Below are positions 12,628 to 23,803 of a DNA stretch of 64,000 nucleotides, piece by piece. The notes beneath the pieces are model-generated. The model did no database searches and had not been told where the DNA came from. It was given only the letters and a program-made list of their open reading frames with translations. The translations under genes and the position numbers were made by a program. Where the stretch lies: assembly GCA_033558025.1 (NCBI GenBank), contig JAUCEF010000002.1, positions 434,001-498,000 of the forward strand, read 5' to 3'. Each line of letters begins with the position of its first letter. Positions within the stretch are counted from its first letter, which is position 1. This DNA comes from Phytophthora sp. 'mugwort'. Taxonomy: Eukaryota; Oomycota; Peronosporomycetes; Peronosporales; Peronosporaceae.

Positions 12628-13811
12628 CTCCAATACACTCGTGTACCCCTAGATCTTCATCTATCGGATTTGAAATTTTGTAGTAATGGCCAACAATATC
12701 GTGCTGTGGCAAGGGACAAGGATATGTACCCGCTCATGTCGATGATTCTCGCTGAAGAAGATTTTTAGGAGATCTTGAATTATCACAAATGTCATATCGA
12801 GCAGCCAAATTCATGGCGAGCACATTTTCTTTCAGATCCAACACAGGCTTGAACGGTTGTTTACACATAGTTAATACAGAATGTGACATCTTAGCGGGGC
12901 AAAGGTCACATTTTAGGGAAACCGATGCCAGCATCGAATTCAGGAGGGGGGTAGCTCGAGAACTCCCCAGTGCACGAAAGAATTTCAGCGGTGTCCTACA
13001 TTTATTATTGACATCCACGTGTAAGTGCACAAACGCGCATATACATAAGAAGCTTAAAATCGGATCCGCATGATTACAGATGCGATCCCGTCAGACTTTT
13101 GTAAGATTCATTGTGTTGCCCCATGCGGTGATTTGAGTAGCTTACTACAAACTGGTGGGTTGGAACTGCCCGCTTGCATGCGTTTTCATGTATACTTGTC
13201 TTATATTGCCCATTGATTAGTTGCCGGTGGTTCTAACTGTCCAACCACATTCCACCATTTTGTGTCGGATACTGACGTTTTCACATGTCCAAGTTTTCGC
13301 TCTATTCTGATTGGTCAATGAAACGAGTATGATATGTCAATTTCCGTATTACAAGATACAGGATATGACATTTGCGATACGAAAATCGTATGGCACGAGC
13401 CTGCCAATGTGTCACATAATGGGGCAATGGCAGCTATTAGTATTCATAATTGCTGCAGAAACAATAGATCATCTCCTAATCAGCTAGCGCAATGCCAAAG
13501 CATTATGAGTTGGTAGCGTTCAGAAACCGTTGAAAGCGTACCTGAGACCATTTCGTGTTGCAAAAAATGAATATCTTATCCAAGTAGTGAGTGATACAAG
13601 AGATAAATCAGGCGTCTTGCCTCTAAATTGTTTAGGACCTTGCAAATACTACCCTGTGCCGAGTTTTGAACGTCCCAGTAAGAGTGTATGCTTCGATAGC
13701 AATAACCTCTGTGAAGTATGATCAACCTGCGCCATTAGCGGATGATCCACTAACAATTTGCATCTGACTAAATGTATTCATTTTTATAGCAGGAGTAATT
13801 AATCCATCCAT
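12628..13811. other. Intergenic, no gene seen
   Basis: About 1.2 kb between the convergent ends of RAD51 and the GH3 gene. Short open frames at 12789-13073 and 13334-13721 show no motif or biased composition that would support coding. No repeat was recognised. Confidence 0.5.
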
Positions 13812-16151
13812 TTACTCGAACGAGCCGTATGGGTGTTCACCCGTCTGCAGCGTGAACGTCGCGCACAGTGGATTGGCCACCGCCGTCTTGTTGTACACGT
13901 CGCAGTCTGTCTCGGGTTTGATAGCGATCACGTAGTCCGCATCCTCCGCCACCTTCTTCAGGCCGCTACCAATTTGCGGGTAATACACGCTCCAATCACC
14001 TGCCGATAGCGTGAAGTTAACTGTGGTCGACTCGCCCGCCTTTAGGTCCACCTTAGTAAATTTCTTGAGCTGTTTCACCTCCGGCACCGAGATAGTTCGG
14101 AACGGCTGAGTCAGGAACAGCATCACTGTCTCCTTGCCGGCCATCGAGCCAGAGTTCGTCACAACCACCGACACATCAACCGTCTCCGTGATGGACGTCA
14201 CGTTCGTGCGGCTCACCGTCATGTCCGAGTACGTGAATTCCGTGTAGCTGAGACCGTGGCCGAACTCCCACTGCATCTCGCAGTAGTCGCCCGACGCGCA
14301 CTGCGTGCTCACTCGGTGGTTGTATGGCATGAGGATGTTGCCGGCGTCCTTCGGGTACGTGATCGGCATGCGACCACTCGGGTTTACGCGTCCGTAGATG
14401 ATCTCAGCGATAGCCTGACCACCGAGCTCACACGGTAGCATGGCGTTAATCACAGCGTGCACGTGGCTGGGTAACTCACCGAGCAGACGTGGACGGCCTC
14501 CGACTAGAACCACAATCACCTTAGTGCCGGTTGACACCAGCTCTGTCACGTACGCGATTTGTCCAGTAGGTAGCGCCAGGTCATCGATGTCGCCGGCCGT
14601 CTTCTCCGTGTACGAGTGCTCGCCGATGACCGCGATGGTGTATTCGGCCTGGCTGGCATACTCTTTGGCCTGCGCCAAGTCGCTCTCGTTGTACGTGCCG
14701 GTGTAGTTCAGGCCATTAAAGTACGTGACCGTCTCGTTGGAAATCGACTGGAACCCGTCCTTGACACTGATACCGTTTGGGAACATGTCGTTGCCTGAGT
14801 AGCCCTGCTGGCTGAGAGACCAGCCGCCACACTGGTAGCCGACGTTGTCGGCAGAGTGGCCCGTCAGGAACACTTTGGCAGTCTCTGGGATCGGCAGTAT
14901 GCTGTTGTTGTTCTGCAGCAGCACGATCGACTCGCGAGCCGAGTTGAGCGCGGCGGCTTTGTCCTCGTCGCTGCCGACCTGGTCCACCAGGTCCGCACCG
15001 GGGACCGCGTTGTCATACAAGCCAAGCTGCAGTTTAAGCTTGACCACGCGACGTGCAGATTCCTTCACACGGTTCAGGAAAAATGCATCGTTGGCGATGA
15101 GTGCCTTGGTGGCGTTAATGAAACCATAGTCACTACTGGCCATTGTCATATCGATAGACGTACGCTTCACAGACAACGTAGCGGCCTCTTCGTCATTGCG
15201 GGCGAAGCGGTGGAAGGTGTTGAGGTGTTGGATCTCAGCGAAGTCCGACACGGTCATGCCCTCAAAGCCCAGATCCTCGCGGAGCAGCTGGTTCATGAGC
15301 TTCGGGTTGACGATCGTTGGAATGCCATTGACAGAGATGTAGTTCTCCATGGCGGACATGACGCCAGCGTCAACCGCAGCCTTGAACGGTGGCAGAAAAT
15401 AGTTGAGCAGGTCGTAATCCGACAGTGTGACACCGTCCTTATCATGTCCTGTTACGGTCTTGGAGTATCCGATCCAGTGCTTCATGCAAGCAGCAGAACC
15501 GTTGTTGGACTGGATGCCCTTGATAAGGGACTCAGCAATGCTTGACACCAGGACCGGGTCTTCACCAAACGTCTCGTACACGCGCGGCCACAACGGGTTC
15601 TGCGAGATCTCGAGCATGGGTCCGAAGATCCATGGTGTTCCGGCAGCAAGCGTGTCGCGACCAGCGATACGGCCCATTTCGTAGGCCAGATCGGGGTTAA
15701 AGGTAGCCGCACCGTTAATAGGCTGACCGAACAGCACGGCACCGGAGGTAAAGCCAGCACCATGGAGCGAGTCAATACCGAAGATGAAAGGATGACCCTC
15801 GTTCTCCTCCTTCACGATCTCCTGAGCGCGTGACAGCACGTCACGCCACTCCTGGGCCGTCCACCCGTACTTGCCATTGTACGAACCCGACTGCCACGGC
15901 CCACTCAGATACGAGCCAATCTTGAGCTTGGCGTAGGCGCGAAACTTGTCCTCGTCGAAGGTTTTGTCCTTGTTGAAAAAGCGAGAGAACGCGACTTGTA
16001 CCATTTGACCAACGAGCTGGTCTTCGTCCATGCTCTCGATGATCACATCGGTTTGAGCGTCCCATTTGTCGGCGGCGACGAACACGGAGCCTTCATGGGC
16101 GGTGAGGCCAATGGCGACACAGCACACGGCAGCGACCCACGACTTTAACAT
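13812..16151 (-). CDS. Secreted glycoside hydrolase family 3 beta-glucosidase
   Basis: Intronless, 779 residues. A signal peptide starts at the ATG at 16151 (MLKSWVAAVCCVAIGLTAHE). The GH3 N-terminal barrel shows GIDSLHGAGF (about 126-134), GPMLEISQNPLWPR, ETFGEDPVL, KHWIGYS (224-230) and GFEGMTVSDF, in which Asp303 is the expected catalytic nucleophile. The C-terminal alpha/beta domain (ARESIVLLQNNNSILPI, LVGGRPRLLGELP, GRMPITYP) and a fibronectin-III-like end (HGLSYTEFTYSD, VVVTNSGSMAGKE) complete the family layout. Such enzymes release glucose from cellobiose or other beta-glucosides. In a plant-associated oomycete the substrates would be cell-wall fragments or the organism's own beta-glucans. 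Codon use is GC-rich at third positions, as in highly expressed oomycete genes. Confidence 0.93.
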   Translation of the reverse strand: MLKSWVAAVCCVAIGLTAHEGSVFVAADKWDAQTDVIIESMDEDQLVGQMVQVAFSRFFNKDKTFDEDKFRAYAKLKIGSYLSGPWQSGSYNGKYGWTAQEWRDVLSRAQEIVKEENEGHPFIFGIDSLHGAGFTSGAVLFGQPINGAATFNPDLAYEMGRIAGRDTLAAGTPWIFGPMLEISQNPLWPRVYETFGEDPVLVSSIAESLIKGIQSNNGSAACMKHWIGYSKTVTGHDKDGVTLSDYDLLNYFLPPFKAAVDAGVMSAMENYISVNGIPTIVNPKLMNQLLREDLGFEGMTVSDFAEIQHLNTFHRFARNDEEAATLSVKRTSIDMTMASSDYGFINATKALIANDAFFLNRVKESARRVVKLKLQLGLYDNAVPGADLVDQVGSDEDKAAALNSARESIVLLQNNNSILPIPETAKVFLTGHSADNVGYQCGGWSLSQQGYSGNDMFPNGISVKDGFQSISNETVTYFNGLNYTGTYNESDLAQAKEYASQAEYTIAVIGEHSYTEKTAGDIDDLALPTGQIAYVTELVSTGTKVIVVLVGGRPRLLGELPSHVHAVINAMLPCELGGQAIAEIIYGRVNPSGRMPITYPKDAGNILMPYNHRVSTQCASGDYCEMQWEFGHGLSYTEFTYSDMTVSRTNVTSITETVDVSVVVTNSGSMAGKETVMLFLTQPFRTISVPEVKQLKKFTKVDLKAGESTTVNFTLSAGDWSVYYPQIGSGLKKVAEDADYVIAIKPETDCDVYNKTAVANPLCATFTLQTGEHPYGSFE

Positions 16152-16195
16152 CCTTTGTGTCTCCTTTCTGTTGATTTGATGTTGCGGTCGACTGG

Positions 16196-16209
16196 AAATT
16201 GGGAAATGA
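16196..16209 (-). promoter_or_regulatory. Oomycete Inr + FPR core promoter of the GH3 gene
   Basis: On the minus strand TCATTTCCCAATTT matches the oomycete initiator plus flanking promoter region (YCAYTYYNCAWTTT) at all 14 positions. It lies about 45 bases upstream of the ATG, the usual spacing for transcription start in these genomes. Confidence 0.8.
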
Positions 16210-17616
16210 CACTAGAACCGATCAAACCCTCGATCTATGCGGATCCTAAGATCATTCCTTGGCCTGTGAATCGAGTCTTTCCAATCGCGCGTTTCAAGCA
16301 GTACGTCAAAAACTTCAACCACGCAAGCTAAAACGTCCCGGCTAACCTCAGAGGGCGCTGAAAACGCAGTCTGCATCAAGCCGGAGTGCATCAAGGTCTT
16401 GAGCAAGATTTAGTCAGTCGCGCATTGCAATCTCGTTAACTCACGATTCGCTAGGGACAGCAAAGGCTACGGCTTGAAATTAAACAGTTGCTTGGTGCTT
16501 GGTCTCCGCTGCTTAGAAGTTCCTGAGTACTGTAGAGCATCGGTACGCCGTCTGGCAGACTGCGTTGCATGAGCATCGTGGCGAATCCCCCTTGGCGATA
16601 CCTTCCAAGGGATGTCGCCGGTGCTTTGCCAGCAGCTGGTTGAACAAAACGCCTGCATGACTCAACGCCTTGAGCCCATGAGCATCTCGTGCGCGGAAGC
16701 AATGGATAACGTGGTGTGAAGAGGGCTGTTACTTCTGCTCGTCGCAACGGGATCATCATCATTGCTCGCGTGGCGGAAAGATCAAGTGGGGCCCCGCTCT
16801 TGCCATTGCGCGGGTCATATGCGTACCTTCCTGCACGGACCTTTGATTAAGATCGGTCTATGATGGCCCATCACTGATGGGTAGCTTACCTATTAATTTG
16901 GCGATAACACGTACTGTACTGTAGCCACCGGTAGAGCTGTCACAATAGTAAAACCTAACTTTCTTTGCACCTCATTTACTTGGCTTTGATTCGTACTGCT
17001 CCAACCCACTGTGAGACCCCCCTCAGCTATCCTTACTTACCCCCTACTTACCCCATATAAAACTTAAGTGTAAAGTCGGATCCTTCAAGGTCTCACTTCA
17101 AGAAGCCGCTTATACTTTTTCCGGCACGAAGATAGAGGTGTTGGAGGAGCTAGGCGAGCTTCGCCGGGCAAGTCCGTCCGCAGGCCTTCCTCGCATTATT
17201 TCGGGCAACGAGGGTCCTTACAGTCGCCGCTCTCATCAATCTCCGTCAAGAGGCGTGTAAACTTGCTCTGCTCCATCTTCAAGGCGTGCTCAAGAGCAGG
17301 CCTCACCCCAAACCCAGGTAGCCGACCTGCAATTCGTCACGCGCATTCCGATCCAGCCTTCATCATCCCGAACTGGGCGTTCAGCTCTAGCTTCAAAACA
17401 TTCTTCAAAAGGAAACATGTAACGCAGAAGCGTGTTGACCTGTCCACCGACTCGAGACGATCTTCAACGCGTCAGCGTAAGCAGCAAAGATCGTGCCTTC
17501 AAGTACAATACGCTCATCGAGAAAGAACAGTGACGCCGATGCGGCACCTGAGCCCCCACCTTACAGGAACCCTCATTCAGATCTAGCACAGCTCCACCGC
17601 CACATTCCGGAACCTG
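16210..17616. other. Intergenic, possible degraded mobile DNA
   Basis: About 1.4 kb without a gene I can support. Short open frames at 16451-16762 (minus) and 17263-17586 (plus) have no recognisable motif. A pyrimidine-rich tract with repeated CTTACCCC lies at about 17030-17056. The right half adjoins the hAT pseudogene and may contain its 5' end. Confidence 0.35.
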
Positions 17617-19445
17617 GTGCTTGCTTGCACAATGACCCACCCAGACTATTCACAACGCGTCGTCAGCGATGGCGTGAGCTTTGGCAGTTTATTTAACTGG
17701 CTGTGCATCCCAACCATTGGTACGTGTCGAGCGCGGAGCTTCAGAATAAGCATGCTGCATTCGCGTACTGTAAGCGCTGCAAATGACAATCGCTTTCAAG
17801 ACAAAAGCACACAAGGTATCACAGCATATGGAGAGGTACCATCAGCGCGATCTTAAATAATACTTCCTCGGTGCATCCCAACCACCTATTCAACGCAGCC
17901 TTGCCAAAGACTTTTCTGCAGCTGTCGACAAGCTGCGCGAAATAAGCGCTGATGAGCAAGAACAAGTAAACATGCTGCTGACACGATGGATCGCATCTCA
18001 CTTTCGTCCTCTCATCATGGTTGAAGATGAAGGATTTATCGAGTTTGTTACCTTTATCACGAAGCTGTGCCGTGTACATGTGGATATCCCAAAGCGCGGC
18101 CAATTGCGTAGATGTATTGTCACGTTGCAGACGATTTGAGATTTAAGGATCGTGACGACATCGAGCTGAATTGTGAATATTTTCGATCACGAGTGACATC
18201 TGGACGGTACGAAATGCCCGCAGCTACATTTCGTTTACAGTTCATTATGTGACAAATGATTTTGAGCTGCGAAGCTGGACTCTAGAAGTCAAGGAGCTTT
18301 TAGGCAAGCACGATTCTACCACTATACGAAGTGATTTAGACTCAATTATGGAGGAGTGGGGTCTTCGAAGCAGTACTGCATCAGATTTGTACACGATTCG
18401 GGGTCAAGCGTAGTAGCAGCTGGGGACAATTTAGGTATCCCTCATTGTCCATGTTTGGCACACGAACTACATCTCGTGCTTTCGGGTGCATTATCGAAGA
18501 AGAAAAAATTGAAGCAGAGCGCTAGGCCGCTCTGGGAGGCAGTTGTTGCGGAAGAGCCAGGTAACCTTGCTAATGATGACGAAGATGATGATTACCTGAT
18601 GAGGACGAGAGAGTTGAAATGGAAAGCCTTCGTGATCATGAATTGATGAAATGGCAGCGTATCTCGATAAAACATTGGAAGATCTGGAGAAAAGCGAAAT
18701 GGAATCAATGCGCGATATTGCTCAATCGTTTCGAGCGTCGTCCGTGTATTTCCGCAAGTCCCCAAAAGCACACAATCAACTGGATGATATTCAGTAGGCA
18801 AGAATGCGCGTTTCATCAAATGAAGTTGTGAATCTGATCGTCGATTTCCCGACTCGATGGATTAGCTGCTGGCAATGTTGGAGCGTTGCATTCGTCTTCA
18901 GTCAGCGCTAGACATATTTTTTGAGCACTTACACACGTACGAGGGACGTGCGGAATTCAAAAGTCATGCATAGCAAACTTGTAAAACCAACACACAAGGA
19001 GTGGCTGGCTATCAAATGCCTTTGCGTTTTGCTGAACCCCTTTGAATCTGTTTCGAGAAACTTTGGTGGACAACCATATCCAACATTACCTCTGGTCATG
19101 GCAGCGATTGATGCGCTGGAAAAAGTCCGGCTGAACCGGAACATATTTGACGTTATTCTAAAGCCTGCAGGTAACGAAGGATACGTGGATAATATCCGAG
19201 TGTTGATGAAAGAATGTAAAAAAGCAATACGAAAGTTGTTTACAGACCGGTTTGGCAAACTACAGTCTTCGAATCTCGTATGGATTGCATACTTGGATCC
19301 CAGAATGGCAAAGGATATGCCCCATGTGACCGTCGCTGATAAAGAAAATGCTAGCAATAATTTTCTTGAGGTTGCTATAGCTTTGGATAGCGGATGGTAC
19401 TGGAGCTTGAAACTGTGTCGGTTGCGACAGCAGCCGGTTTTGTGA
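17617..19445 (+). pseudogene. hAT-family transposase, decayed, with BED-type zinc finger
   Basis: Fragments in all three plus frames follow the order of a hAT transposase. Around 17670-17860 an apparent BED finger (WRELWQFI, FAYCKRCK, then AHKVSQHMERYH in the next frame) is split by a frameshift and a stop. Around 18356-18500 the segment DSGSSVVAAGDNLGIPHCPC followed by LAHELHLVL is the conserved catalytic-core region before the insertion domain. Around 19050-19340 come NLVWIAYLDPRMAKDMPH and neighbours typical of the C-terminal half. Numerous stops and shifts mean no protein can be made. I did not find terminal inverted repeats or an 8-bp target duplication. Confidence 0.75.
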
Positions 19446-19809
19446 GATCGCTCCGTTGATCTGTCCCCGGTCACAACAACTTGATGTTTATTAATAGTTT
19501 TTAGATTTCGTACCTTTCTGCTACATGGAATGTCAGGAAAAACTGTACCTCGACCGTACGTAACCTTCATGCGTTTCTGTACCGGTACCAGATATGAACA
19601 GTATTACAAGCACAAATTCGAAGAGATCACAGGAAAGTTTTCCCAAGATATTTCGTTTATGCTTCAGCATAGGTACAGCTGACCACGCACAATTGCTGGT
19701 CGCCGTTTTTGTATGCATACCCGGGCATGGTGCAATTTTATTTGTGTAATCGTCAATTTTTTGAAGCAGTTATTTTTTACATTTTTCTTAGAAACATGTT
19801 GAGTAAATG

Positions 19810-19825
19810 GCTCACTTCACATTTT
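19810..19825 (+). promoter_or_regulatory. Oomycete Inr + FPR core promoter upstream of the RXLR pseudogene
   Basis: GCTCACTTCACATTTT matches the oomycete core promoter consensus (GC, then YCAYTYYNCAWTTT) at every position. It lies about 60 bases before the effector ATG. The promoter appears intact although the reading frame below it is broken. Confidence 0.8.
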
Positions 19826-19885
19826 ACTCGCATCCAGCGACCAAGCTTCCCGCATAATTTAACTCGAGCCAGCCAGCCCTAGAAC

Positions 19886-20331
19886 ATGCGCCTCAGCTAC
19901 ATTCTGCTCCTCATATTAGGAGCCAATTTCCCACCAGTGTCTGAGGCTTTGCCGGTGGATATAAACGCCAAGCTCTCGAAGGTCGAGTCTCCCGAGGTCG
20001 CACGATCAGACTTCTTGCTGGCTACTGACAAGGAGAAACGATTCCTGCGCGTTCATGACGCAGAAGAGGAAGAGAGGGGGTGAAGTCCTTGAAATCGGCC
20101 GGCGACAGAGTACAAGGCTAGTTGGAGAAAAAAAGAGAATTGGAGAGAGCGAAGTCGTCGTTGATGGTCTCAAGTTTTACAGCGAAAGATGACCCGAGAC
20201 TACTTTTATACAAGAGATACGGGAATGCTTTACTGAAGAAGAGCGAGCCCAAAGGTCTGTACAGGAAGTGGAGGCCGTCAAAGTGGGATAAGATTCGTAC
20301 CTGTTTGAAGCCGCCCTGCGTAGCGCCCTAG
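19886..20331 (+). pseudogene. RXLR-dEER secreted effector gene, disrupted
   Basis: The ATG at 19886 opens a 65-residue frame with a signal peptide (MRLSYILLLILGANFPPVSE), a short polar linker, RFLR at residues 52-55 and the dEER run EEER at 61-64. This is the host-translocation architecture of oomycete RXLR effectors, proteins secreted into plant cells. The frame then stops at 20081-20083, right after a run of five G. A second frame (about 20080-20331), rich in Lys, Arg and Leu and ending in a plausible effector C terminus, is offset from the first and carries one further stop near 20120. The sequence therefore shows at least two lesions. What remains encodes only the leader and translocation motifs. 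Host target and family of the C-terminal domain cannot be assigned. Confidence 0.78.
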
Positions 20332-20786
20332 TACTGACGGCATTAGATAAGGCCAAACAACGCACTTTTAAGTGTCTTAAAAGAGTGAATGGCTTTCTAT
20401 GACCAGTCAAGTCCTACAGTAGTACTTTTAACAAAGTACTAGATCAAAATGTCATTAGTTCAGCTTCGTTCAATTCAGTTTGTCGTTATTGTACACAGGC
20501 ACTACATGTAGTCGTAGGATGAACGCTATCGGATAGTAGGTAATTTAATATCGATTGTGGGTGATACGAGTGTGCTCTGCGGCAACCAAGCCACACGATA
20601 AACAATGTTCATATAAAAATGGATCGTATAAAATCGAATGTACCAGTTCCAATACTGAGTACAAAGTTGTATTAACTCTCCACAGGCGCTCGTGAGGCGA
20701 GAAGCTGCGCTACTTCATATCTTAGCGGTGCCCGTCGGCATTTTGAAACGTGAGCCTGCTGGCTACGAGCCAGGATTCGTGTGCGT
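20332..20786. other. Intergenic, no gene seen
   Basis: AT-rich spacer between the effector pseudogene and the 3' end of the transporter. It contains one TACATGTA palindrome near 20504 and no supported ORF. Confidence 0.4.
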
Positions 20787-22337
20787 TTAGACTGAACCAT
20801 ACTCGTTCGCCTTTGCATTGTCGTTGACGAGGAGAACCTCCGTTTCGTCTGCTGTGCTGCTGGATGCACTCTCCACTTTGCGTCGCCTTCTGTCGCTTGA
20901 TCCGCTGCAGTGAGTCATGAACATGACTGTGCAGAGTCCAACGAGCGCAGCGAGGGACGGCAGGATGCAGTACACTTGTCGCAAAAACTCACCGTCTTCG
21001 TCCGGCATTTCCTGTAGCTGCTGGCGTGTGTTCTGGATGAAGAGGATGGCGATACCGTTCGAGATCTTGTCCGTGAAACTCATTGCGCCGTACACGAAGG
21101 CGCCGCTTTCAACGTTATTCCCGACCAGATCTCCAGTTAGACACACCGACGTGACCATAATAATGGAATTGCCCATGCCTAGGACGATCGAGAAAGGGTA
21201 AATCCACGTAGCCGTCTCCGGCGTCAGCAAGTACGACAACACGAGCGCCAGCACAATCAATGCAGCTCCGAGGGCAAACGATCCCGTGCGTCCCAGCGCC
21301 TCGTTCAGAAACCTCAGGAAGAATGTCGCCAAGAAGCCTGACAGATACACGAGCAGAGGGACAATGGCGATCGAGGTCGCTGACATCTCGAGCGTCACGA
21401 TGAGGTAGAACGAGATGAAGACCTGCGTGACATTCACCACGAGCCTTGTGCACATGTATACGAGCCCCACTTCGTAGAACATGCCAAGTTTGAACCAGCA
21501 GCTCCACGTCATGTGCTCGGACGAGGTGCCCACGACCTCGACGGCGGGGACGTCCAGGTCTCCTTCACACGGGAAGGCACTGGGTCCTCGTCCTTCCAGA
21601 TCCGCCACGACGGGGCTCTGAGCGAGCACGTCCCCTGCATCTCTCGTCTTGTCCTGACGTTTCTCCGCCGTCACCTTCTCCGGTGTCCCCGTCAAGAAGA
21701 CGATCGTACAGATCCCACCGACCAGCAGCGACGTGTATGCCAGCAGCGTAAACTTGTCCGCGTCCGGGACTCCGAACGGCGCCACGACCCGGAGCAGCAC
21801 CAAGAAGACACAAAAGACCAATACATTGGACAGGATTGTGAAGGCATAGCGCGTGCTGTTCAGCACACAGCGGACATTGTCGTTGTCTGAGAGCTCGGGC
21901 ACCATGGCCATATGAGAGACCTGGACGGTGGCCCACCCGACATTAAAGATACTTGCAGCTGCGCTGTAGTACAGGAGTAGCAGCATCCGACTGGGATTGG
22001 GTGAGAACCAGCGAGGGGCACAAGCCCCGAAGACCAGGAAGAAGCAGAGCATGACGAGCAACGACCCAACGGCCAGCCACGTCTTGCGACGTCCCAGGCC
22101 GAGCCACGGGAGTCCCGAAGACCTGTCCGAGAAGACCCCGACCAAAGGGGTGGCCACCCCGTCGGCGATCTGGCCGCAGAACATGACGACGGCCGAGTCC
22201 ACAGGGGACATCCCCACGGCGTGAAGTAGGAATACGAGCAGGTAGGAGAACCACGTGGACGCGCACATGTCATTGAGCACGTGGCCAACGCCGTACGCCA
22301 GGTACCGTAGGGGGGTCCACTTGGTGTCGTCGCTCAT
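20787..22337 (-). CDS. Major facilitator superfamily transporter, MFSD12-like
   Basis: Intronless, 516 residues from the first in-frame ATG (22337), with about 12 hydrophobic segments. The N-terminal block LAYGVGHVLNDMCASTWFSY and then MFCGQIADGVATPLVG and GRRKTWLAVGSLLVM match the GPH/MFSD12 branch of the superfamily. Animal MFSD12 moves cysteine into lysosomes and melanosomes. The substrate here is only inferred by family. A hydrophilic central loop (about 225-270) separates the two six-helix halves, and a Ser- and charged-rich cytosolic tail ends the protein. GC-rich third codon positions create many spurious overlapping frames on both strands, which I discount. Confidence 0.85.
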   Translation of the reverse strand: MSDDTKWTPLRYLAYGVGHVLNDMCASTWFSYLLVFLLHAVGMSPVDSAVVMFCGQIADGVATPLVGVFSDRSSGLPWLGLGRRKTWLAVGSLLVMLCFFLVFGACAPRWFSPNPSRMLLLLYYSAAASIFNVGWATVQVSHMAMVPELSDNDNVRCVLNSTRYAFTILSNVLVFCVFLVLLRVVAPFGVPDADKFTLLAYTSLLVGGICTIVFLTGTPEKVTAEKRQDKTRDAGDVLAQSPVVADLEGRGPSAFPCEGDLDVPAVEVVGTSSEHMTWSCWFKLGMFYEVGLVYMCTRLVVNVTQVFISFYLIVTLEMSATSIAIVPLLVYLSGFLATFFLRFLNEALGRTGSFALGAALIVLALVLSYLLTPETATWIYPFSIVLGMGNSIIMVTSVCLTGDLVGNNVESGAFVYGAMSFTDKISNGIAILFIQNTRQQLQEMPDEDGEFLRQVYCILPSLAALVGLCTVMFMTHCSGSSDRRRRKVESASSSTADETEVLLVNDNAKANEYGSV

Positions 22338-23753
22338 AGTTTGTGAGGAGGCTGGGGGGAGGGGGGCAGGAGAGTGAGTGACGCTGGGGCTCACGTGCGT
22401 CAGTCAAGAGCTGTACCGGTGTTGGAGACTTTACTAAATTAATAGTTGTGAATTGCTGATACGATCATTATAAGGAAGTGGGACAAAATAATAGTGCGCG
22501 GGTTGTGATACTAGATGGTGAACTTTGATATTAAATATGTTGATCATGTGGCGGGATTGATGGCTTGTATGAATAAGGTCTTGGTTTAGCATGCGATCGG
22601 CCCGCGCGGCGACAAGTGACGAACTGGTGGTGAAGAGAGTTCTAACAGGTACATATGCGGCGGATTGTGATGCAAGCGCGTTACAGTGGTTTATTATGTA
22701 AAGAACGATTAATTATAGGAGTCCACGCGGATGGCTACACTTTCTCGCACATGGCTACATCGCAAGTGGGCCGTTTCAACTCGGCACGTCGAAGCTTATG
22801 GCCGGCGTGGAGGTGCCATCGGACTCAACGTTACAGGTTCACCTTCTTGTCGTCGTCTGGGCTGGTCGTGCTTAGGCCAGGACTCAGATCTGACATAAAC
22901 GGCACGAATACTGTTCATTGTTCGTCGTACAGTACTTATTAATACCACAAAAGAGAATACAGTAGTGCTCAGGTGAGGGCAAGCGTAGGGATTATTTTCA
23001 GTCCGGACAGGGCAACGGAATTACGTTGCACACGGTATTCGATACCTTCGTTTAACGCAGCCCATCGAGCGCTAATGTATATATACTAACCATTGCTACA
23101 GTTTGTCCAGTCGCGAAAAACAACGCCCGGTGAGCCAACCCGAGCTCGAATGAACGGGCAAGTGTCGTGATTTTGCCGATTTATACGCTCTCTCGTGGCT
23201 AACCAGGTCATACTATATGAAGTAGAATGCAACGAAACTCGCAAGACCATTTTGTGCCATTTCTGAATCGGCTCGAAGTTGGCGCACGCATTTTTAAGTG
23301 TTCATTTTGATGTACTAAATTCAGCCTTACTACATGTAATACCTGCATACTGTTCTATGGTATATGTTGTACAATACAACAGCGCTCTAGAGCATCAAGT
23401 TCAGCGTAGCACCCCTGCAGTCGGAAACCTAACAAAAGCAATTGGATTGATTTCATGTTGTATATATTCAGTCAAGAGTGTGAGGGGGGCGACGCTTTCA
23501 GTGGCGCAAGGATATTTACTGTAGTTGTCACTGGCAAATACATACCTAATAAGTCAAAAAGGACACTAAAGCTCTACTTATTAATACCTCGTGCTTGCTC
23601 GGTTTTTAAATAAAGTGTCGTCAGTCCATAATCTCGCTACATGCAGTTATGGTCTCCCCACTTTGCGTCAACTAGCATCTCTAAATCATAGAGCTGAAAC
23701 CTTTCTGCTCGAGTTTTATTCTTCTTACAGCGTTACCACAATCAATTAGCATG
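22338..23753. other. Intergenic, no gene seen
   Basis: About 1.4 kb. A short open frame at 22655-22942 and another at 23279-23524 show no motif. The stretch is AT-rich with small palindromes (TACAGTA, TACATGTA) near 22925-22965 and 23330. Confidence 0.45.
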
Positions 23754-23767
23754 TCATTTTGAATTTG
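23754..23767 (+). promoter_or_regulatory. Near-consensus oomycete Inr + FPR of the first CCCH-motif gene
   Basis: TCATTTTGAATTTG differs from the 14-base core promoter consensus at one clear position. It lies about 45 bases before the ATG at 23804, which supports that start and suggests the gene is transcribed. Confidence 0.55.
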
Positions 23768-23803
23768 GAGCTCGGCTAAGCACGTCCACCTGTTCCACAA
23801 TCC

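Noticed and set aside
13900..15700. Long open frames on the plus strand opposite the GH3 gene (for example 14856-15545)
   Set aside because: They are antisense shadows created by high third-position GC in the real gene. They have no motifs, and the minus frame has a full family match.
20900..22300. Several frames of 100-140 codons on both strands over the MFSD12-like gene
   Set aside because: Same reason: GC-rich codon third positions remove stops in other frames. Hydrophobic periodicity and family motifs support only the minus frame ending at 20787.
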